Of a stretch of DNA of 49,551 nucleotides, positions 25,012-33,336 are shown one piece after another (position 1 is the stretch's first letter; each line of letters begins with the position of its first letter). The notes beneath the pieces were generated by a model. That model ran no database searches. It was not told the DNA's origin and saw only the letters and a list, made by a program, of their open reading frames with translations. Origin of the DNA: JANWWM01 sp046292465 (GTDB lineage Bacteria; Bacteroidota; Chlorobiia; Chlorobiales; Thermochlorobacteraceae); NCBI GenBank assembly GCA_046292465.1, contig JBKBRB010000018.1, forward strand, positions 1-49,551, in the 5' to 3' direction. Made by a program: the position numbers and the translations under genes.

Positions 25012-25824
25012 ATGGACGTATCGCTTTACATCTTTTCAATCGCTGTTCCGCTTGCCTACACCAGCGCAACGCTTTTATATGGGGCTGACTTTTTTTGGCG
25101 GCTAAGTTGGGCAACGGCTGTCAAGCGTCCGCTTCTCTTCCTCACGGCGATTCTTCACCTTGTTTATTTGCACTTGCTTATCGCGCAAAACGGCTATCCA
25201 CCGATTGCCTCCGTTTTTCAACTCATGACCACGATAGCCTTCACACTGCTGATTACATATTTATTCATTGAACTTTCAACAGGCGTCATTGAAACAGGCT
25301 TTTTTGTGCTTTCGGTTGCACTGCTCTTTCAGGTGGTTTCATCATGGTTTATTGAAGATGTCGGCGCGGTGAATGAAAATCTGAAAAATCCAATTCTTTC
25401 GCTTCACATCATCTCTGCATTGCTTGGTTATAGCGCGATTGCGATTGCGGGCATTTATAGCCTGCTTTATCTCTTGCTCCTCAAACAAATTCAGGCGAAT
25501 CGATACGGATTGCTCTTTGAACGATTGCCTAATCTTGAACTCTTTGAAAAAATGAGCTACAACGCCGTGATGTTCGGCTTCTTTTTTCTGACCGTCGCTT
25601 TTATTGCAGGCGCGATTTGGATTCCGAAAACCACGATTTCACTTGTCGATTTCAAACTTATCGGCACGATTTTGGTTTGGGCGATTTACGGCATTGGGCT
25701 TTTATTCCGTGAGCGGCTCGCACTTCAAGGCAAGCGCATGGCGGTGATGCTCATTTCAGGATTTCTTTTTGCGTTTCTTTCCATGACGGTGCTGAACTTT
25801 TTTTCGGCGCGATTTCATTCATAA
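25012..25824 (+). CDS. ccsA: CcsA/HemX-like membrane protein, upstream of hemA
   Basis: The 270-residue product has about eight membrane helices and matches the cytochrome c assembly (CcsA/CcmC/HemX) family. 'HIISALLGYSAIAIAGIYSLLYL' (about 138-160) is a family-like helix, with conserved histidines at 'AILHLVYLHLL' and 'LSLHIIS'. The tryptophan-rich WWD motif of true haem exporters is not evident. HemX-type proteins are commonly next to hemA and control glutamyl-tRNA reductase abundance in other bacteria. That, plus hemA downstream, favours HemX over a cytochrome c maturation role. Its last seven codons form the first copy of a 34-bp repeat. Confidence 0.8.
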   Translation: MDVSLYIFSIAVPLAYTSATLLYGADFFWRLSWATAVKRPLLFLTAILHLVYLHLLIAQNGYPPIASVFQLMTTIAFTLLITYLFIELSTGVIETGFFVLSVALLFQVVSSWFIEDVGAVNENLKNPILSLHIISALLGYSAIAIAGIYSLLYLLLLKQIQANRYGLLFERLPNLELFEKMSYNAVMFGFFFLTVAFIAGAIWIPKTTISLVDFKLIGTILVWAIYGIGLLFRERLALQGKRMAVMLISGFLFAFLSMTVLNFFSARFHS

Positions 25825-25835
25825 CGAGAGAACAC
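25802..25835 (+). repeat. 34-bp direct repeat, left copy
   Basis: The 34 bases (TTTCGGCG...GAGAACAC) are identical to 26193-26226. This copy covers the last codons and stop of the ccsA/hemX gene plus 11 bases after it. The two copies lie 391 bases apart and enclose the DUF2283 gene. Confidence 0.95.
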
Positions 25836-25973
25836 AGATTGAGCGGATTGAACGAACACGGATTAAAATCGATGCAAACCTGTTTTATTCGGTGAGATTC
25901 TTCATGTTACTGATGACTGTGCTTTCCGTCAATCAAGTTCCGATTCGGCTTACAGATGAACGTTGGGTGTGAT

Positions 25974-26192
25974 ATGAAAGAGTTAAAAATTCTATCGAGC
26001 GTCGACAATGCAAATTGGGATTATGATGCTGAAGCCGATACGCTTTACATCAGCATTGGCGAACCGCAAGCAGGCGTGGGATTTGATGCAGGCAACGGCA
26101 TCATCTTGCGCTACAAAGAAGACACGAAAGAATTGATTGGCTTGACAATTTTAGGAATCAAAGCGCGTGCGTCTCAACAATTTTGCGACTGA
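25974..26192 (+). CDS. DUF2283 family small protein
   Basis: The 72-residue protein (start at the ATG at 25974; an ATG at 25956 would add 6 residues) matches DUF2283. It shows 'WDYDAEADTLYISIG', 'GNGIILRYKEDTKELIGLTILGI' read as two blocks, which is the family's repeated pattern. Many family members sit beside a small partner in putative toxin-antitoxin or mobile modules, but no partner gene is visible here. It lies alone between the two 34-bp repeats, in the gap between hemX and hemA. The stretch before it (25836-25955) holds the text 'cggattgaacgaacacgg', a kind of short interspersed repeat common near such genes. Confidence 0.78.
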   Translation: MKELKILSSVDNANWDYDAEADTLYISIGEPQAGVGFDAGNGIILRYKEDTKELIGLTILGIKARASQQFCD

Positions 26193-26226
26193 TTTCGGCG
26201 CGATTTCATTCATAACGAGAGAACAC
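26193..26226 (+). repeat. 34-bp direct repeat, right copy
   Basis: Identical over 34 bases to 25802-25835. The sequence just after it leads directly into hemA. This copy has no coding role here, which suggests it arose by duplication when the DUF2283 segment came in. Confidence 0.95.
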
Positions 26227-26258
26227 TTGTTGCTGTGTTCCGATTCAACGAAACGATT

Positions 26259-27566
26259 ATGCGTAGTAGTAACCCTTCACACAGCGAAGCGACGCAACTT
26301 ATTGCTGTTGGCATTACACACAAAACGGCGTCGCTCGATATTCGCGAACGCTTTGCGTTTAACGACCACGAAGCCAAAGCCTTGCTCCATGAACTTTGCG
26401 ACGGCTTAGTTTCAGAGGCGATGTTGCTCTCGACCTGCAATCGGACTGAACTTTACGCCGTGCCGAAACTGCCCGAAGTAACAGCGGAGTATTTGATTGA
26501 TTTTCTCATTTCGCGCCGCGCGATGTCGCAACAAGTCAAGCGAGAGCATTTCTTTCGCACTTTCGCATGTGGGGCGGTTAAGCATTTTTTCACCGTTGCC
26601 TCCGCCGCCGACTCCATGATTTTAGGCGAAGCGCAAATTCTCGGTCAAGTGAAAGATGCTTATCGACTCGCGTCAGAAATTGGTGCGACGAAAACCATTC
26701 TCAATCGTTTGGCGCACGATGCCTTCAGTGTTGCCAAACGCGTGAAAACCGAAACAAAATTTTTCGAGGGCGCAATTTCTGTGAGTTACGCCGCGGTCGA
26801 ACTTGCCAAGAAAATTTTTTCTGACCTCTCCGAGAAAAATGTCTTGCTCATCGGTGCAGGCGAAACCGCCGAACTTGCCGCCAAACATTTGATTGAGAAA
26901 AAAGCCCATCGCATTTCTATCACCAATCGCACGCTTGCCAAAGCCGAAGCCCTCGCCAGCGAACTCGGCACCAGCAACATTCTCACCTTTGATTACTTCA
27001 AAGAACGCTTGCATGAGTTCGACATCGTCATTTCCGCTGTCGGCACGATTGGCGAACTGCTTTCCGTTTCCGACATCGAGCGCGCCATGCAAAAACGCAA
27101 ACGCTCGACCATGCTTCTCATCGACCTTGGCGTGCCACGCAACATCGACAAAAAAGCATCTTCGCTTTACAACGTCTTCCTCAAAGACATCGACGACTTG
27201 CAGTTTATCGTTCAAAAAAATCTCGACGCGCGCAAAGCCGAACTGCCGAAAGTCGACGCCATTATCATTCAAGGGATTATGGAATTTGAACAGTGGCTGG
27301 GCAGTTTACAAGTCGCGCCGACCATTCGCTTGTTGCAAGAAAAATTTCACGCCATTAAATCGCAGGAACTTGCGCGCCTGAAAAACAAAGTCAGCGACGC
27401 TGAATACAAACTGCTCGAGCAACTTGCGGACCGTCTCATTGGCAAACTTTTGCACTTCCCGATTAAAGGGCTGAAATCGCCTGTGCCAAGCGAAGAGAGC
27501 CTCGAAGGCAAAATCGCCTTGCTTCGCCAACTCTTCGAGCTTGATGATTCAACGGTGATGAAATGA
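26259..27566 (+). CDS. hemA: Glutamyl-tRNA reductase
   Basis: This 435-residue enzyme reduces glutamyl-tRNA to glutamate-1-semialdehyde, the first step of haem and bacteriochlorophyll synthesis by the C5 route. The N-terminus shows 'QLIAVGITHKTASLDIRERF', the catalytic cysteine lies in 'LLSTCNRTELYAV', the substrate/NADPH part has 'FFTVASAADSMILGEAQILGQVK', quoted as two blocks, and 'NVLLIGAGETAELAAKHL' is the Rossmann fold. I start at the ATG at 26259; a GTG at 26235 is possible. Its stop overlaps the start of the next gene by four bases (ATGA). It supplies precursor for bchY-dependent pigment, encoded nearby. Confidence 0.96.
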   Translation: MRSSNPSHSEATQLIAVGITHKTASLDIRERFAFNDHEAKALLHELCDGLVSEAMLLSTCNRTELYAVPKLPEVTAEYLIDFLISRRAMSQQVKREHFFRTFACGAVKHFFTVASAADSMILGEAQILGQVKDAYRLASEIGATKTILNRLAHDAFSVAKRVKTETKFFEGAISVSYAAVELAKKIFSDLSEKNVLLIGAGETAELAAKHLIEKKAHRISITNRTLAKAEALASELGTSNILTFDYFKERLHEFDIVISAVGTIGELLSVSDIERAMQKRKRSTMLLIDLGVPRNIDKKASSLYNVFLKDIDDLQFIVQKNLDARKAELPKVDAIIIQGIMEFEQWLGSLQVAPTIRLLQEKFHAIKSQELARLKNKVSDAEYKLLEQLADRLIGKLLHFPIKGLKSPVPSEESLEGKIALLRQLFELDDSTVMK

Positions 27567-28285
27567 ACTTTGATTACAAAAAACACTATACCCTCGACGC
27601 TGAACAGTTCGACTACTTTGAAGACCGCCCGCCCGTTGTGGCGCACAGCGAGCGCAGGCTTTCGGAGTGGATTCTGTCCCTTGTGCCGCGCACGGCAAAG
27701 TCGGTGCTTGATGTGGGTTGCGGAAGAGCGTGGGTTGCCGCCTCGCTTTGTCCCAAAGGCTTTGAAGTTTGCTCAATGGATATTTCACCCGTCAATGTTG
27801 AAAAAGCCTTATCGCGCTATCCTTATCCTAACCACAAAGGTGCTGTTGGCGACGCCTTCAATTTGCCCTTTGACGATGAATCGTTTGATTGTGTGATTGC
27901 CTCCGAAGTCGTTGAACACGTCCCCGACCCTGAAGCCTTTGTCCGCTCGCTCTTTCGCGTTGTTAAAAAAGGCGGCGCGTTGATTCTCTCGACGCCCTAC
28001 AAAGAAAAACTTCGCTACGAACTGTGTATTCACTGCCATCAACTTACGCCCGCGAACGCCCACCTGCACTCGTTTGATGAACATCGCCTTACGACGCTCT
28101 ATCAAGGCGATGACTTACACCGCGTCCAATGGCACACGTTCAACAACAAACTGTTGCTCTTTCTGCGCACCTACATCGTGCTTCAATTCTTTCCGTTTTG
28201 GCTTTGGAAACTCGTTGATAAAACCGCAACTCTCATTTTCAATAAGCCCGTCAACATCGTTGTGAAATACTTCAAGCGCACTTAA
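27563..28285 (+). CDS. Class I SAM-dependent methyltransferase
   Basis: This 240-residue protein has a methyltransferase type 11/25 fold. Motif I reads 'SVLDVGCGRAWVAA', then 'VCSMDISPVNVEKA', 'GDAFNLPFDDESFDCVIASEVVEHV', read as blocks, and 'VKKGGALILSTP'. It is translationally coupled to hemA through an ATGA overlap. Methyl acceptor unknown. The Cys/His text 'YELCIHCHQL' might bind metal. Its position suggests a link to tetrapyrrole or quinone metabolism, but it lacks the specific features of BchM or UbiE, so I leave the role open. Confidence 0.85.
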   Translation: MNFDYKKHYTLDAEQFDYFEDRPPVVAHSERRLSEWILSLVPRTAKSVLDVGCGRAWVAASLCPKGFEVCSMDISPVNVEKALSRYPYPNHKGAVGDAFNLPFDDESFDCVIASEVVEHVPDPEAFVRSLFRVVKKGGALILSTPYKEKLRYELCIHCHQLTPANAHLHSFDEHRLTTLYQGDDLHRVQWHTFNNKLLLFLRTYIVLQFFPFWLWKLVDKTATLIFNKPVNIVVKYFKRT

Positions 28286-28457
28286 CAGATATGCGCGTAA
28301 GAACTTTTTGCGTCTTTGCCAATACCTGCATCGGTTCAGCCATTCCAAAGCAGTGCTTCACACACATTCCCAAGAAGAACTTATGACATTCATCAGAGGC
28401 TTTATTCTTACCATTCATCTTTGATTCACAGGGGCAATGACCTAGCTTGTGCGATTT
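28286..28457. other. Non-coding gap before the regulator remnant
   Basis: The 172 bases between the methyltransferase and the response-regulator remnant contain no credible gene. ORFs of up to 60 codons here lack family features. They may be the decayed 5' part of the truncated regulator. Confidence 0.4.
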
Positions 28458-28622
28458 ATGGCTACACCCACGCCGAATTTCGATTGCTCTCGATGTAGAC
28501 ACTCGCCAAAGTTGTTCAGTGTAGCAATTGACTTAGAAGCACTTGGCGCGCTTCGTATTCTACGCAAGCCAATTCAAGTAGAAGACCTTTTTTCACTACT
28601 CGATGAAGCATTTCAAGTTTAG
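28458..28622 (+). pseudogene. Truncated response regulator (receiver C-terminus)
   Basis: A 54-codon ORF ends in 'FSVAIDLEALGALRILRKPI' and 'VEDLFSLLDEAF'. This is the C-terminal beta5-alpha5 region of a response-regulator receiver domain (the LRKP motif with the conserved Lys-Pro, then a helix). The front half of the domain, with the phosphorylatable aspartate, is missing; the first 20 residues do not match. So it is a remnant, or a fragment joined to unrelated sequence. Its stop overlaps the bchY stop, on the opposite strand, by a few bases. Confidence 0.6.
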
Positions 28623-29938
28623 GCTTCAAAAAATTGCTTCATTTTTTCAAAGGCGGGTTTCTTTGCCATCAGCGATTGGATTAAGTCGAGCATGATGCTT
28701 GCGCCTTGTGCAAAGTAAATCGGACGCGACGAAATGATGTTCGTGTAATAAACGGCGGGAATGCCGAGTTCTTTCACATAACTATCGAGCGAGGTTGTGC
28801 CGACAACCAAGTCGGGTTTATGTTTCAAGATGGCGCGGCGGTCTTCTTCGAGATATTTGCGATAGCGCAGCTCTGTGCCGAGCATTGTGAGCAAACGGTG
28901 GTCGTTCTCTCCAAGTTCAGTATGCGCAATGGAGGTTGAGGCATATGGCACATTGATACCTGCTTCCAAAAGCAGACGCACCAATGGAAATTCGTTGCCT
29001 TCATAGCCTGCGACAATCACCGTGCCCTTCATTTTCTTTGAATCAATCACCGCTTTGATTTTTGCTTTCTCTTCTTGCGCGACTTGCTCGACTTTTTCTT
29101 CATCAAGCCCTAAGGCTTCGCCGATGTCTTTAATCCACTTGTAAGTCGCATTCACACCAACTGGATTGCTACTGACTACCCTCACGCCACGCGCACGAAA
29201 AAACGCTTCAACGCGCTCATAGAACGGATGAAGCACAACAGCGACGCCCACGTTGCCTGCATCTTTATAGTCATCTAATTCTTGCGACGGAAGGGTCAGC
29301 ACTGATTCGACGCCCATGCGCTCCAAGACTTGTCCAATCATCATGGCATCGAGCGGGAAAATTTCGCCGATAATCGCAACCGACTTTTTGCGCTCGCCTG
29401 CTTGTGTTTGCGCAAAGCGTTTGAGCAAGGCTTCAATGGCAATGTCTTTGGCTTCGGGGTGCGATTTGATGAGGTATGCGGGAATGCGCACGAGCACTAC
29501 TTCGGCGTTTCCCACTTTTTTCGGCAAGAGTTCTTCGGCAATGCCTGCCGTTTCGGCGACGCATAAACTTACGACAGGAATAAGCCGAATGGATTTATCC
29601 TTTGCAATTTCTTCGAGCGTGTTGCGAATGTCGGTAATCATCGTGCCGCTTGAAAGTTGTTGCGACATCAGTTCAGGCGAGACGATGGACTTTTTGGCGG
29701 CATAAAAATGCGTTACGAACGTTAAGCCATACATACAGCCTTTGTCGGTCGCCATGCACACTTGCGCGCCGTCGATGCGCGTAATGACGCGCAATCCGCC
29801 GAAGGCGGGGCACATGGTTTGCGGGTGAAGATTGACTTCGGTTTCGCTTTCGCTTTTGGTTTGTTCGTGAAGGATATTGAAGAGGTTCTTAAAATCGCTT
29901 TGCGGTTCAGTTGGGTTTGGCGTTGGTGTCGTGTTCAT
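28619..29938 (-). CDS. bchY: Chlorophyllide reductase subunit Y
   Basis: The 439-residue protein matches BchY, one of the two catalytic subunits (BchYZ) of chlorophyllide a reductase, a nitrogenase-like enzyme in bacteriochlorophyll synthesis. Visible signatures are 'HPQTMCPAFGGLRV', 'KGCMYGLTFVTHFY', 'SLCVAETAGI', 'GYEGNEFPLVRLLLEAG' and 'VYYTNIISSRPI'. These cysteines are candidate ligands of the iron-sulfur cluster shared with BchZ. The gene starts after a CGGAG site. BchX and BchZ are not in the window. It is the best phototrophy marker here. BchB, BchN and BchZ were considered and fit less well because of the 'PAFG..RV' and 'YGLTF' pattern. Confidence 0.93.
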   Translation of the reverse strand: MNTTPTPNPTEPQSDFKNLFNILHEQTKSESETEVNLHPQTMCPAFGGLRVITRIDGAQVCMATDKGCMYGLTFVTHFYAAKKSIVSPELMSQQLSSGTMITDIRNTLEEIAKDKSIRLIPVVSLCVAETAGIAEELLPKKVGNAEVVLVRIPAYLIKSHPEAKDIAIEALLKRFAQTQAGERKKSVAIIGEIFPLDAMMIGQVLERMGVESVLTLPSQELDDYKDAGNVGVAVVLHPFYERVEAFFRARGVRVVSSNPVGVNATYKWIKDIGEALGLDEEKVEQVAQEEKAKIKAVIDSKKMKGTVIVAGYEGNEFPLVRLLLEAGINVPYASTSIAHTELGENDHRLLTMLGTELRYRKYLEEDRRAILKHKPDLVVGTTSLDSYVKELGIPAVYYTNIISSRPIYFAQGASIMLDLIQSLMAKKPAFEKMKQFFEA

Positions 29939-30254
29939 TTTTTACTCCGTTTTAGGTTCTGCTTGTATAATGCAAAAAGTTTAGCGGAGCGACAAATGCG
30001 GCTGTCAGTTAAGCCGATTAGGCAAACACTCCGCCCTTCTGCACAAGGTTCGGTTCTTCACTTCGCTCAGCAGATTTGCTTTCTACGGCTCACTTTTCAC
30101 TTCTCGCTTTTCAATGCTCACTGGATTCTTCTTGTGGTTCGAGATGAGCGAGTAATTGTTGTTCCGATTTCGTTTTCTCAACGAAACTCTCAGAATTTGT
30201 CGTATTTTTAAGCTGTCTCCCGTGTTGTTCATAACATTTTAGGAGGAGTAAAAA
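29939..30254. other. Divergent intergenic region between bchY and the CoA-transferase
   Basis: These 316 bases hold both promoters. A TATAAT lies at 29966-29971 on the plus strand, but no good -35 is paired with it. On the minus strand a TTATAC lies 25-30 bases upstream of the bchY start. A strong AGGAGGAG site precedes the CoA-transferase. Bases 30103-30132 match 39950-39979 at 25 of 30 positions and may be an old dispersed repeat. No gene is seen. Confidence 0.45.
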
Positions 30255-31541
30255 ATGAAAGTCGTTCCTGCCGAAGAAGCTGTAAAGTCCATCCAATCTC
30301 ATAGTCGGATTTTTGTTCATACTGCTGCTGCCACGCCAATCGTTTTGCTTGAAGCTTTGGCAAAGCGTGCTGATGAACTTGACAACCTTGAATTTATTCA
30401 CTTGCACACTGAAGGACGTGCGCCGCAGGTTGAAGCCTCGCTTGCAGGCAAGTGGCGCGATAGTTCGCTCTTCATTGGTGCAAATGTTCGCAAAGCCGTG
30501 CAAGAAGGTCGAGCCGATTACATTCCGATTTTTTTATCAGAGACACCGCTCTTGTTTCGGAGAGGGATTTTGCCGCTTGACGTTGCGCTTGTTCAAGTCT
30601 CGCCGCCCGATAAGCACGGCTATTGCACGCTTGGGGTTTCAGTTGATTGTTCGCTTGCCGCAGTTGAAACTGCCAAACTTGTCATTGCACAAGTCAATCC
30701 ACAAATGCCACGCTCGCACGGAGACAGTTTGATTCACAAAAGTAAAATTCATTACGGCGTTGAAGTTGATATGCCGATTTTCGAAATCGCGCCTGAACCG
30801 CTCGATGAAACTGCTCTCGCAATTGGAAAATATATCGCTGGCATTATTGAAGACGGCGCAACGCTTCAAATGGGGATTGGCACGATTCCCAACGCGGTTT
30901 TGACTTCACTCACCGAGCACAAGCGATTGGGCATTCATACTGAAATGTTTTCCGACGGTGTGATTCCGCTTGTTGAAAGCGGCGTCATCACAGGTGAAGA
31001 AAAGCGAATTCACCCGCATAAAATCGTGGCAACCTTTGCAATGGGCACGCGCAAACTCTACGACTTCATTGACGATAATCCCGAAGTTGCCATGCTCGAT
31101 GTGCAGTATGTCAATGATACCGCCGTCATTCGGCGCAATCCGAAAGTAACGGCGATTAACAGCGCGGTTGAAATTGATATTACAGGACAAATCTGCGCCG
31201 ATTCTATCGGCACGAGAATGTATTCAGGCGTGGGCGGACAAATGGACTTTGTGCGCGGCGCGTCGCTTTCAGAAGGCGGGAAAGCCATTTTTGCCTTGCC
31301 CTCAACGACTTCCAAAGGCGAGTCGCGCATTGTGCCACTCTTGAAGCCGGGTGCAGGCGTGGTTACCACGCGTGCGCACGTGCATTACATTGTTACTGAA
31401 TACGGCGTTGTGAATCTTTACGGAAAAAGTTTGCGCGAGCGTGCGGAATTGCTTGCCTCGATAGCTCACCCCAACCACCGTGAAATGCTCTTGAAGGCGG
31501 CGCATGAACGCTTCGGCTCTAAACAGTTTGCCGTAACATAA
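30255..31541 (+). CDS. Acetyl-CoA hydrolase/CoA-transferase family protein (4-hydroxybutyrate CoA-transferase-like)
   Basis: The 428-residue cytoplasmic enzyme belongs to the Cat1/Cat2/acetyl-CoA hydrolase group. The motif 'IHTEMFSDGV' (catalytic glutamate at residue 230), 'LQMGIGTIPNAV', and 'YSGVGGQMDFVRGA' are characteristic. It moves CoA between acids such as acetate, succinate or 4-hydroxybutyrate, or hydrolyses acetyl-CoA. A strong ribosome binding site sits five to ten bases before the ATG. It is followed by a terminator and stands alone. Substrate is not determined by sequence. The role may be acetate or fermentation-product metabolism in a mixotrophic phototroph, which is inference. 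Confidence 0.92.
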   Translation: MKVVPAEEAVKSIQSHSRIFVHTAAATPIVLLEALAKRADELDNLEFIHLHTEGRAPQVEASLAGKWRDSSLFIGANVRKAVQEGRADYIPIFLSETPLLFRRGILPLDVALVQVSPPDKHGYCTLGVSVDCSLAAVETAKLVIAQVNPQMPRSHGDSLIHKSKIHYGVEVDMPIFEIAPEPLDETALAIGKYIAGIIEDGATLQMGIGTIPNAVLTSLTEHKRLGIHTEMFSDGVIPLVESGVITGEEKRIHPHKIVATFAMGTRKLYDFIDDNPEVAMLDVQYVNDTAVIRRNPKVTAINSAVEIDITGQICADSIGTRMYSGVGGQMDFVRGASLSEGGKAIFALPSTTSKGESRIVPLLKPGAGVVTTRAHVHYIVTEYGVVNLYGKSLRERAELLASIAHPNHREMLLKAAHERFGSKQFAVT

Positions 31542-31593
31542 AAACTTTCGGAGACCATTTAGGTAGATTTGAATCCTTCACAACAGCATGCAA

Positions 31594-31623
31594 GGGCAGG
31601 CTCGAGACCTGCCCACTTTTTTC
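31594..31623 (+). terminator. Terminator after the CoA-transferase
   Basis: GGGCAGG (31594-31600) pairs with CCTGCCC (31608-31614) around a 7-base loop and is followed by a T-run. It ends the CoA-transferase transcript and lies just before the converging ddl stop. Confidence 0.88.
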
Positions 31624-31636
31624 GATTGGCTTGGCA

Positions 31637-32719
31637 TCACATCACACGGTTTCGTCTTCTCTCGTTGAAGCGTTCAAAGGCAAGCTCGATGAGGCGCGCA
31701 ACCAGTTCAGGATAGGATAATCCCATCGCCAAAAACATTTTCGGATACATGCTAATCGAAGTGAAGCCGGGAATTGTATTGATTTCGTTGATGAAGAGTT
31801 TATTCGTCTCTCTTTCCAAGAAGAAATCCACGCGCGCCATGCCTTCACCATTTACGGCTTTGAACGCCGTTACGGCTTGCTTTTGGACTTCATTACTGAT
31901 ACGCTTTGGCAACTGGGCAGGAATGAAGAGTTTAGAATCGCTTTTAATGTATTTGGCTTCGTAGTCATAAAATTCATTGCACGGCACGATTTCACCGACG
32001 ACGGAGGCTTGAACTTCTTTATTTCCTAATACACCTACTTCCAACTCTCGCACATTCAATCCTTGTTCAATTAAAATTTTTCGGTCGTAAAGCGCGGCAA
32101 GTTTGAGCGCCGCTTCAAGCTGCGCGCGAGTTTTGGCTTTTGAAATTCCGACCGACGAGCCTAAGTTGGCAGGCTTGACGAACATCGGATATGAAAGCGC
32201 CTTTTCACATCGTTTTACAACCATGTTCATGTTTGATTCTAACTCCTCACGAAATCCAACAACATAACTCACCACATTTAATCCCGCCTCTTTGAACGTT
32301 GCTTTTGCGGCGGCTTTATCCATTGTGAGTGCAGAAGCCAAAACGCCGTTTCCGACGTAGGGCACATTCATCATTTCAAGCAAGCCTTGCACTGTGCCGT
32401 CTTCACCGAATGTGCCGTGCAGAACCGGAAAGGCAACGTCGATGTTGGAGAAGTCGAACTTGAACTTGCCTTTGAGTTTTGCCACACGTGCCTTTTCTTT
32501 TTCGAGCGCGTCAGGATTTTTTATCAACGCTTCGTAGTTTTTTTCCAATACCGAGCGCGAGGCGGGTTCATTAAGCCAGTTGCCTTCGCGTGTGATGTAG
32601 ATGGGAAGCAGATTGAATTGTTTAGAATCGATGGCGTTGGCAACAGAGCGTGCAGAAATGATTGAGATTTCATGCTCGCCGCTTCGCCCGCCGAACAGTA
32701 GAGCCAGTGTTTTTTTCAT
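31637..32719 (-). CDS. ddl: D-alanine--D-alanine ligase
   Basis: The 360-residue ATP-grasp enzyme joins two D-alanines for peptidoglycan synthesis. I start it at 32719 (MKKTLALLFGGRSGEHEISI) instead of 32758, since the family begins with this 'LFGGxSxEHE' block. Other marks are 'VLHGTFGEDGTVQGLLEMM', quoted in part, 'YPMFVKPANLGSSVGISKAK', and 'FFLERETNKLFINEINTIPGF' in part. The serine and tyrosine pattern around 'PYVGNGVLASALTMDK' favours a dipeptide ligase. It is single and lies between the CoA-transferase terminator and sdhC, pointing left. Confidence 0.96.
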   Translation of the reverse strand: MKKTLALLFGGRSGEHEISIISARSVANAIDSKQFNLLPIYITREGNWLNEPASRSVLEKNYEALIKNPDALEKEKARVAKLKGKFKFDFSNIDVAFPVLHGTFGEDGTVQGLLEMMNVPYVGNGVLASALTMDKAAAKATFKEAGLNVVSYVVGFREELESNMNMVVKRCEKALSYPMFVKPANLGSSVGISKAKTRAQLEAALKLAALYDRKILIEQGLNVRELEVGVLGNKEVQASVVGEIVPCNEFYDYEAKYIKSDSKLFIPAQLPKRISNEVQKQAVTAFKAVNGEGMARVDFFLERETNKLFINEINTIPGFTSISMYPKMFLAMGLSYPELVARLIELAFERFNERRRNRVM

Positions 32720-32873
32720 TGAATAGCGAAAAAGTAATGTGCAAGTGATGTGCAACATTAGCGAGAAAGCGTGAGTTGCGCAAGTTTTTTCAAATGTTTG
32801 ATTTAAATTGTTATCTTCGTTTCATCTTTAACCGATTCAAGAATTCAAGAATTCAAGAAAGGAAGTAAGTAGT

Positions 32874-33314
32874 ATGCCTTCGATTGAAAATCCCAAAACC
32901 GCTGCCAAACTCCCCTACACCGCCACATTTCAAAACGCAATTCAACGGATTTTCTCTTACCACTGGCGCACGGGCATGTGGGCGTGGATTCTTCACCGTG
33001 TCAGTGGCATTGGCATGGTGATTTATCTGACGATTCATGTCTTTGGACTTCGTGCTCTGTATGACCCTGTGAAGTTCGATGCCTTGATGTCGACCTATCG
33101 CAGTCCGCTTTTCAAGATTGGCGAATTTGCCTTGCTGGCGATTGTAACTTATCACTCCATCAACGGCTTCCGAATTGTAATGGTGGATTTCCTTGGTTGG
33201 TCGCCAAAGCAAAAGAAAATGTTTTATGCAACGCTCGTGCTTTCGGCGTTAATTATCTTGCTTGGCGGTTACCCGATTATCGCACCGTATTTTATCACAC
33301 CGTTCATTAAGTAA
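32874..33314 (+). CDS. sdhC: Succinate dehydrogenase cytochrome b subunit
   Basis: The 146-residue membrane protein matches the SdhC-type cytochrome b anchor. 'WAWILHRVSGIGMVIYLTIHVFGL', in two blocks, holds the HRxSG signature and a likely haem ligand; 'YHSINGFRIVMVDF' follows. Three membrane helices are visible (about 45-65, 85-105, 118-140). It binds haem and quinone in the membrane. A GGAAG site precedes the ATG. sdhD follows after 22 bases. Confidence 0.93.
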   Translation: MPSIENPKTAAKLPYTATFQNAIQRIFSYHWRTGMWAWILHRVSGIGMVIYLTIHVFGLRALYDPVKFDALMSTYRSPLFKIGEFALLAIVTYHSINGFRIVMVDFLGWSPKQKKMFYATLVLSALIILLGGYPIIAPYFITPFIK

Positions 33315-33336
33315 TTTCAAACAAGGGAGTATCAAC

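Noticed and set aside
26673..27272. Long minus-strand ORF of about 200 codons opposite hemA
   Set aside because: It is a shadow of hemA: no family resemblance, and the plus-strand protein has clear HemA motifs.
28619..29938. Assignment to BchZ, BchB or BchN instead of BchY
   Set aside because: The MCPAFG..RV start and YGLTF block are BchY features.
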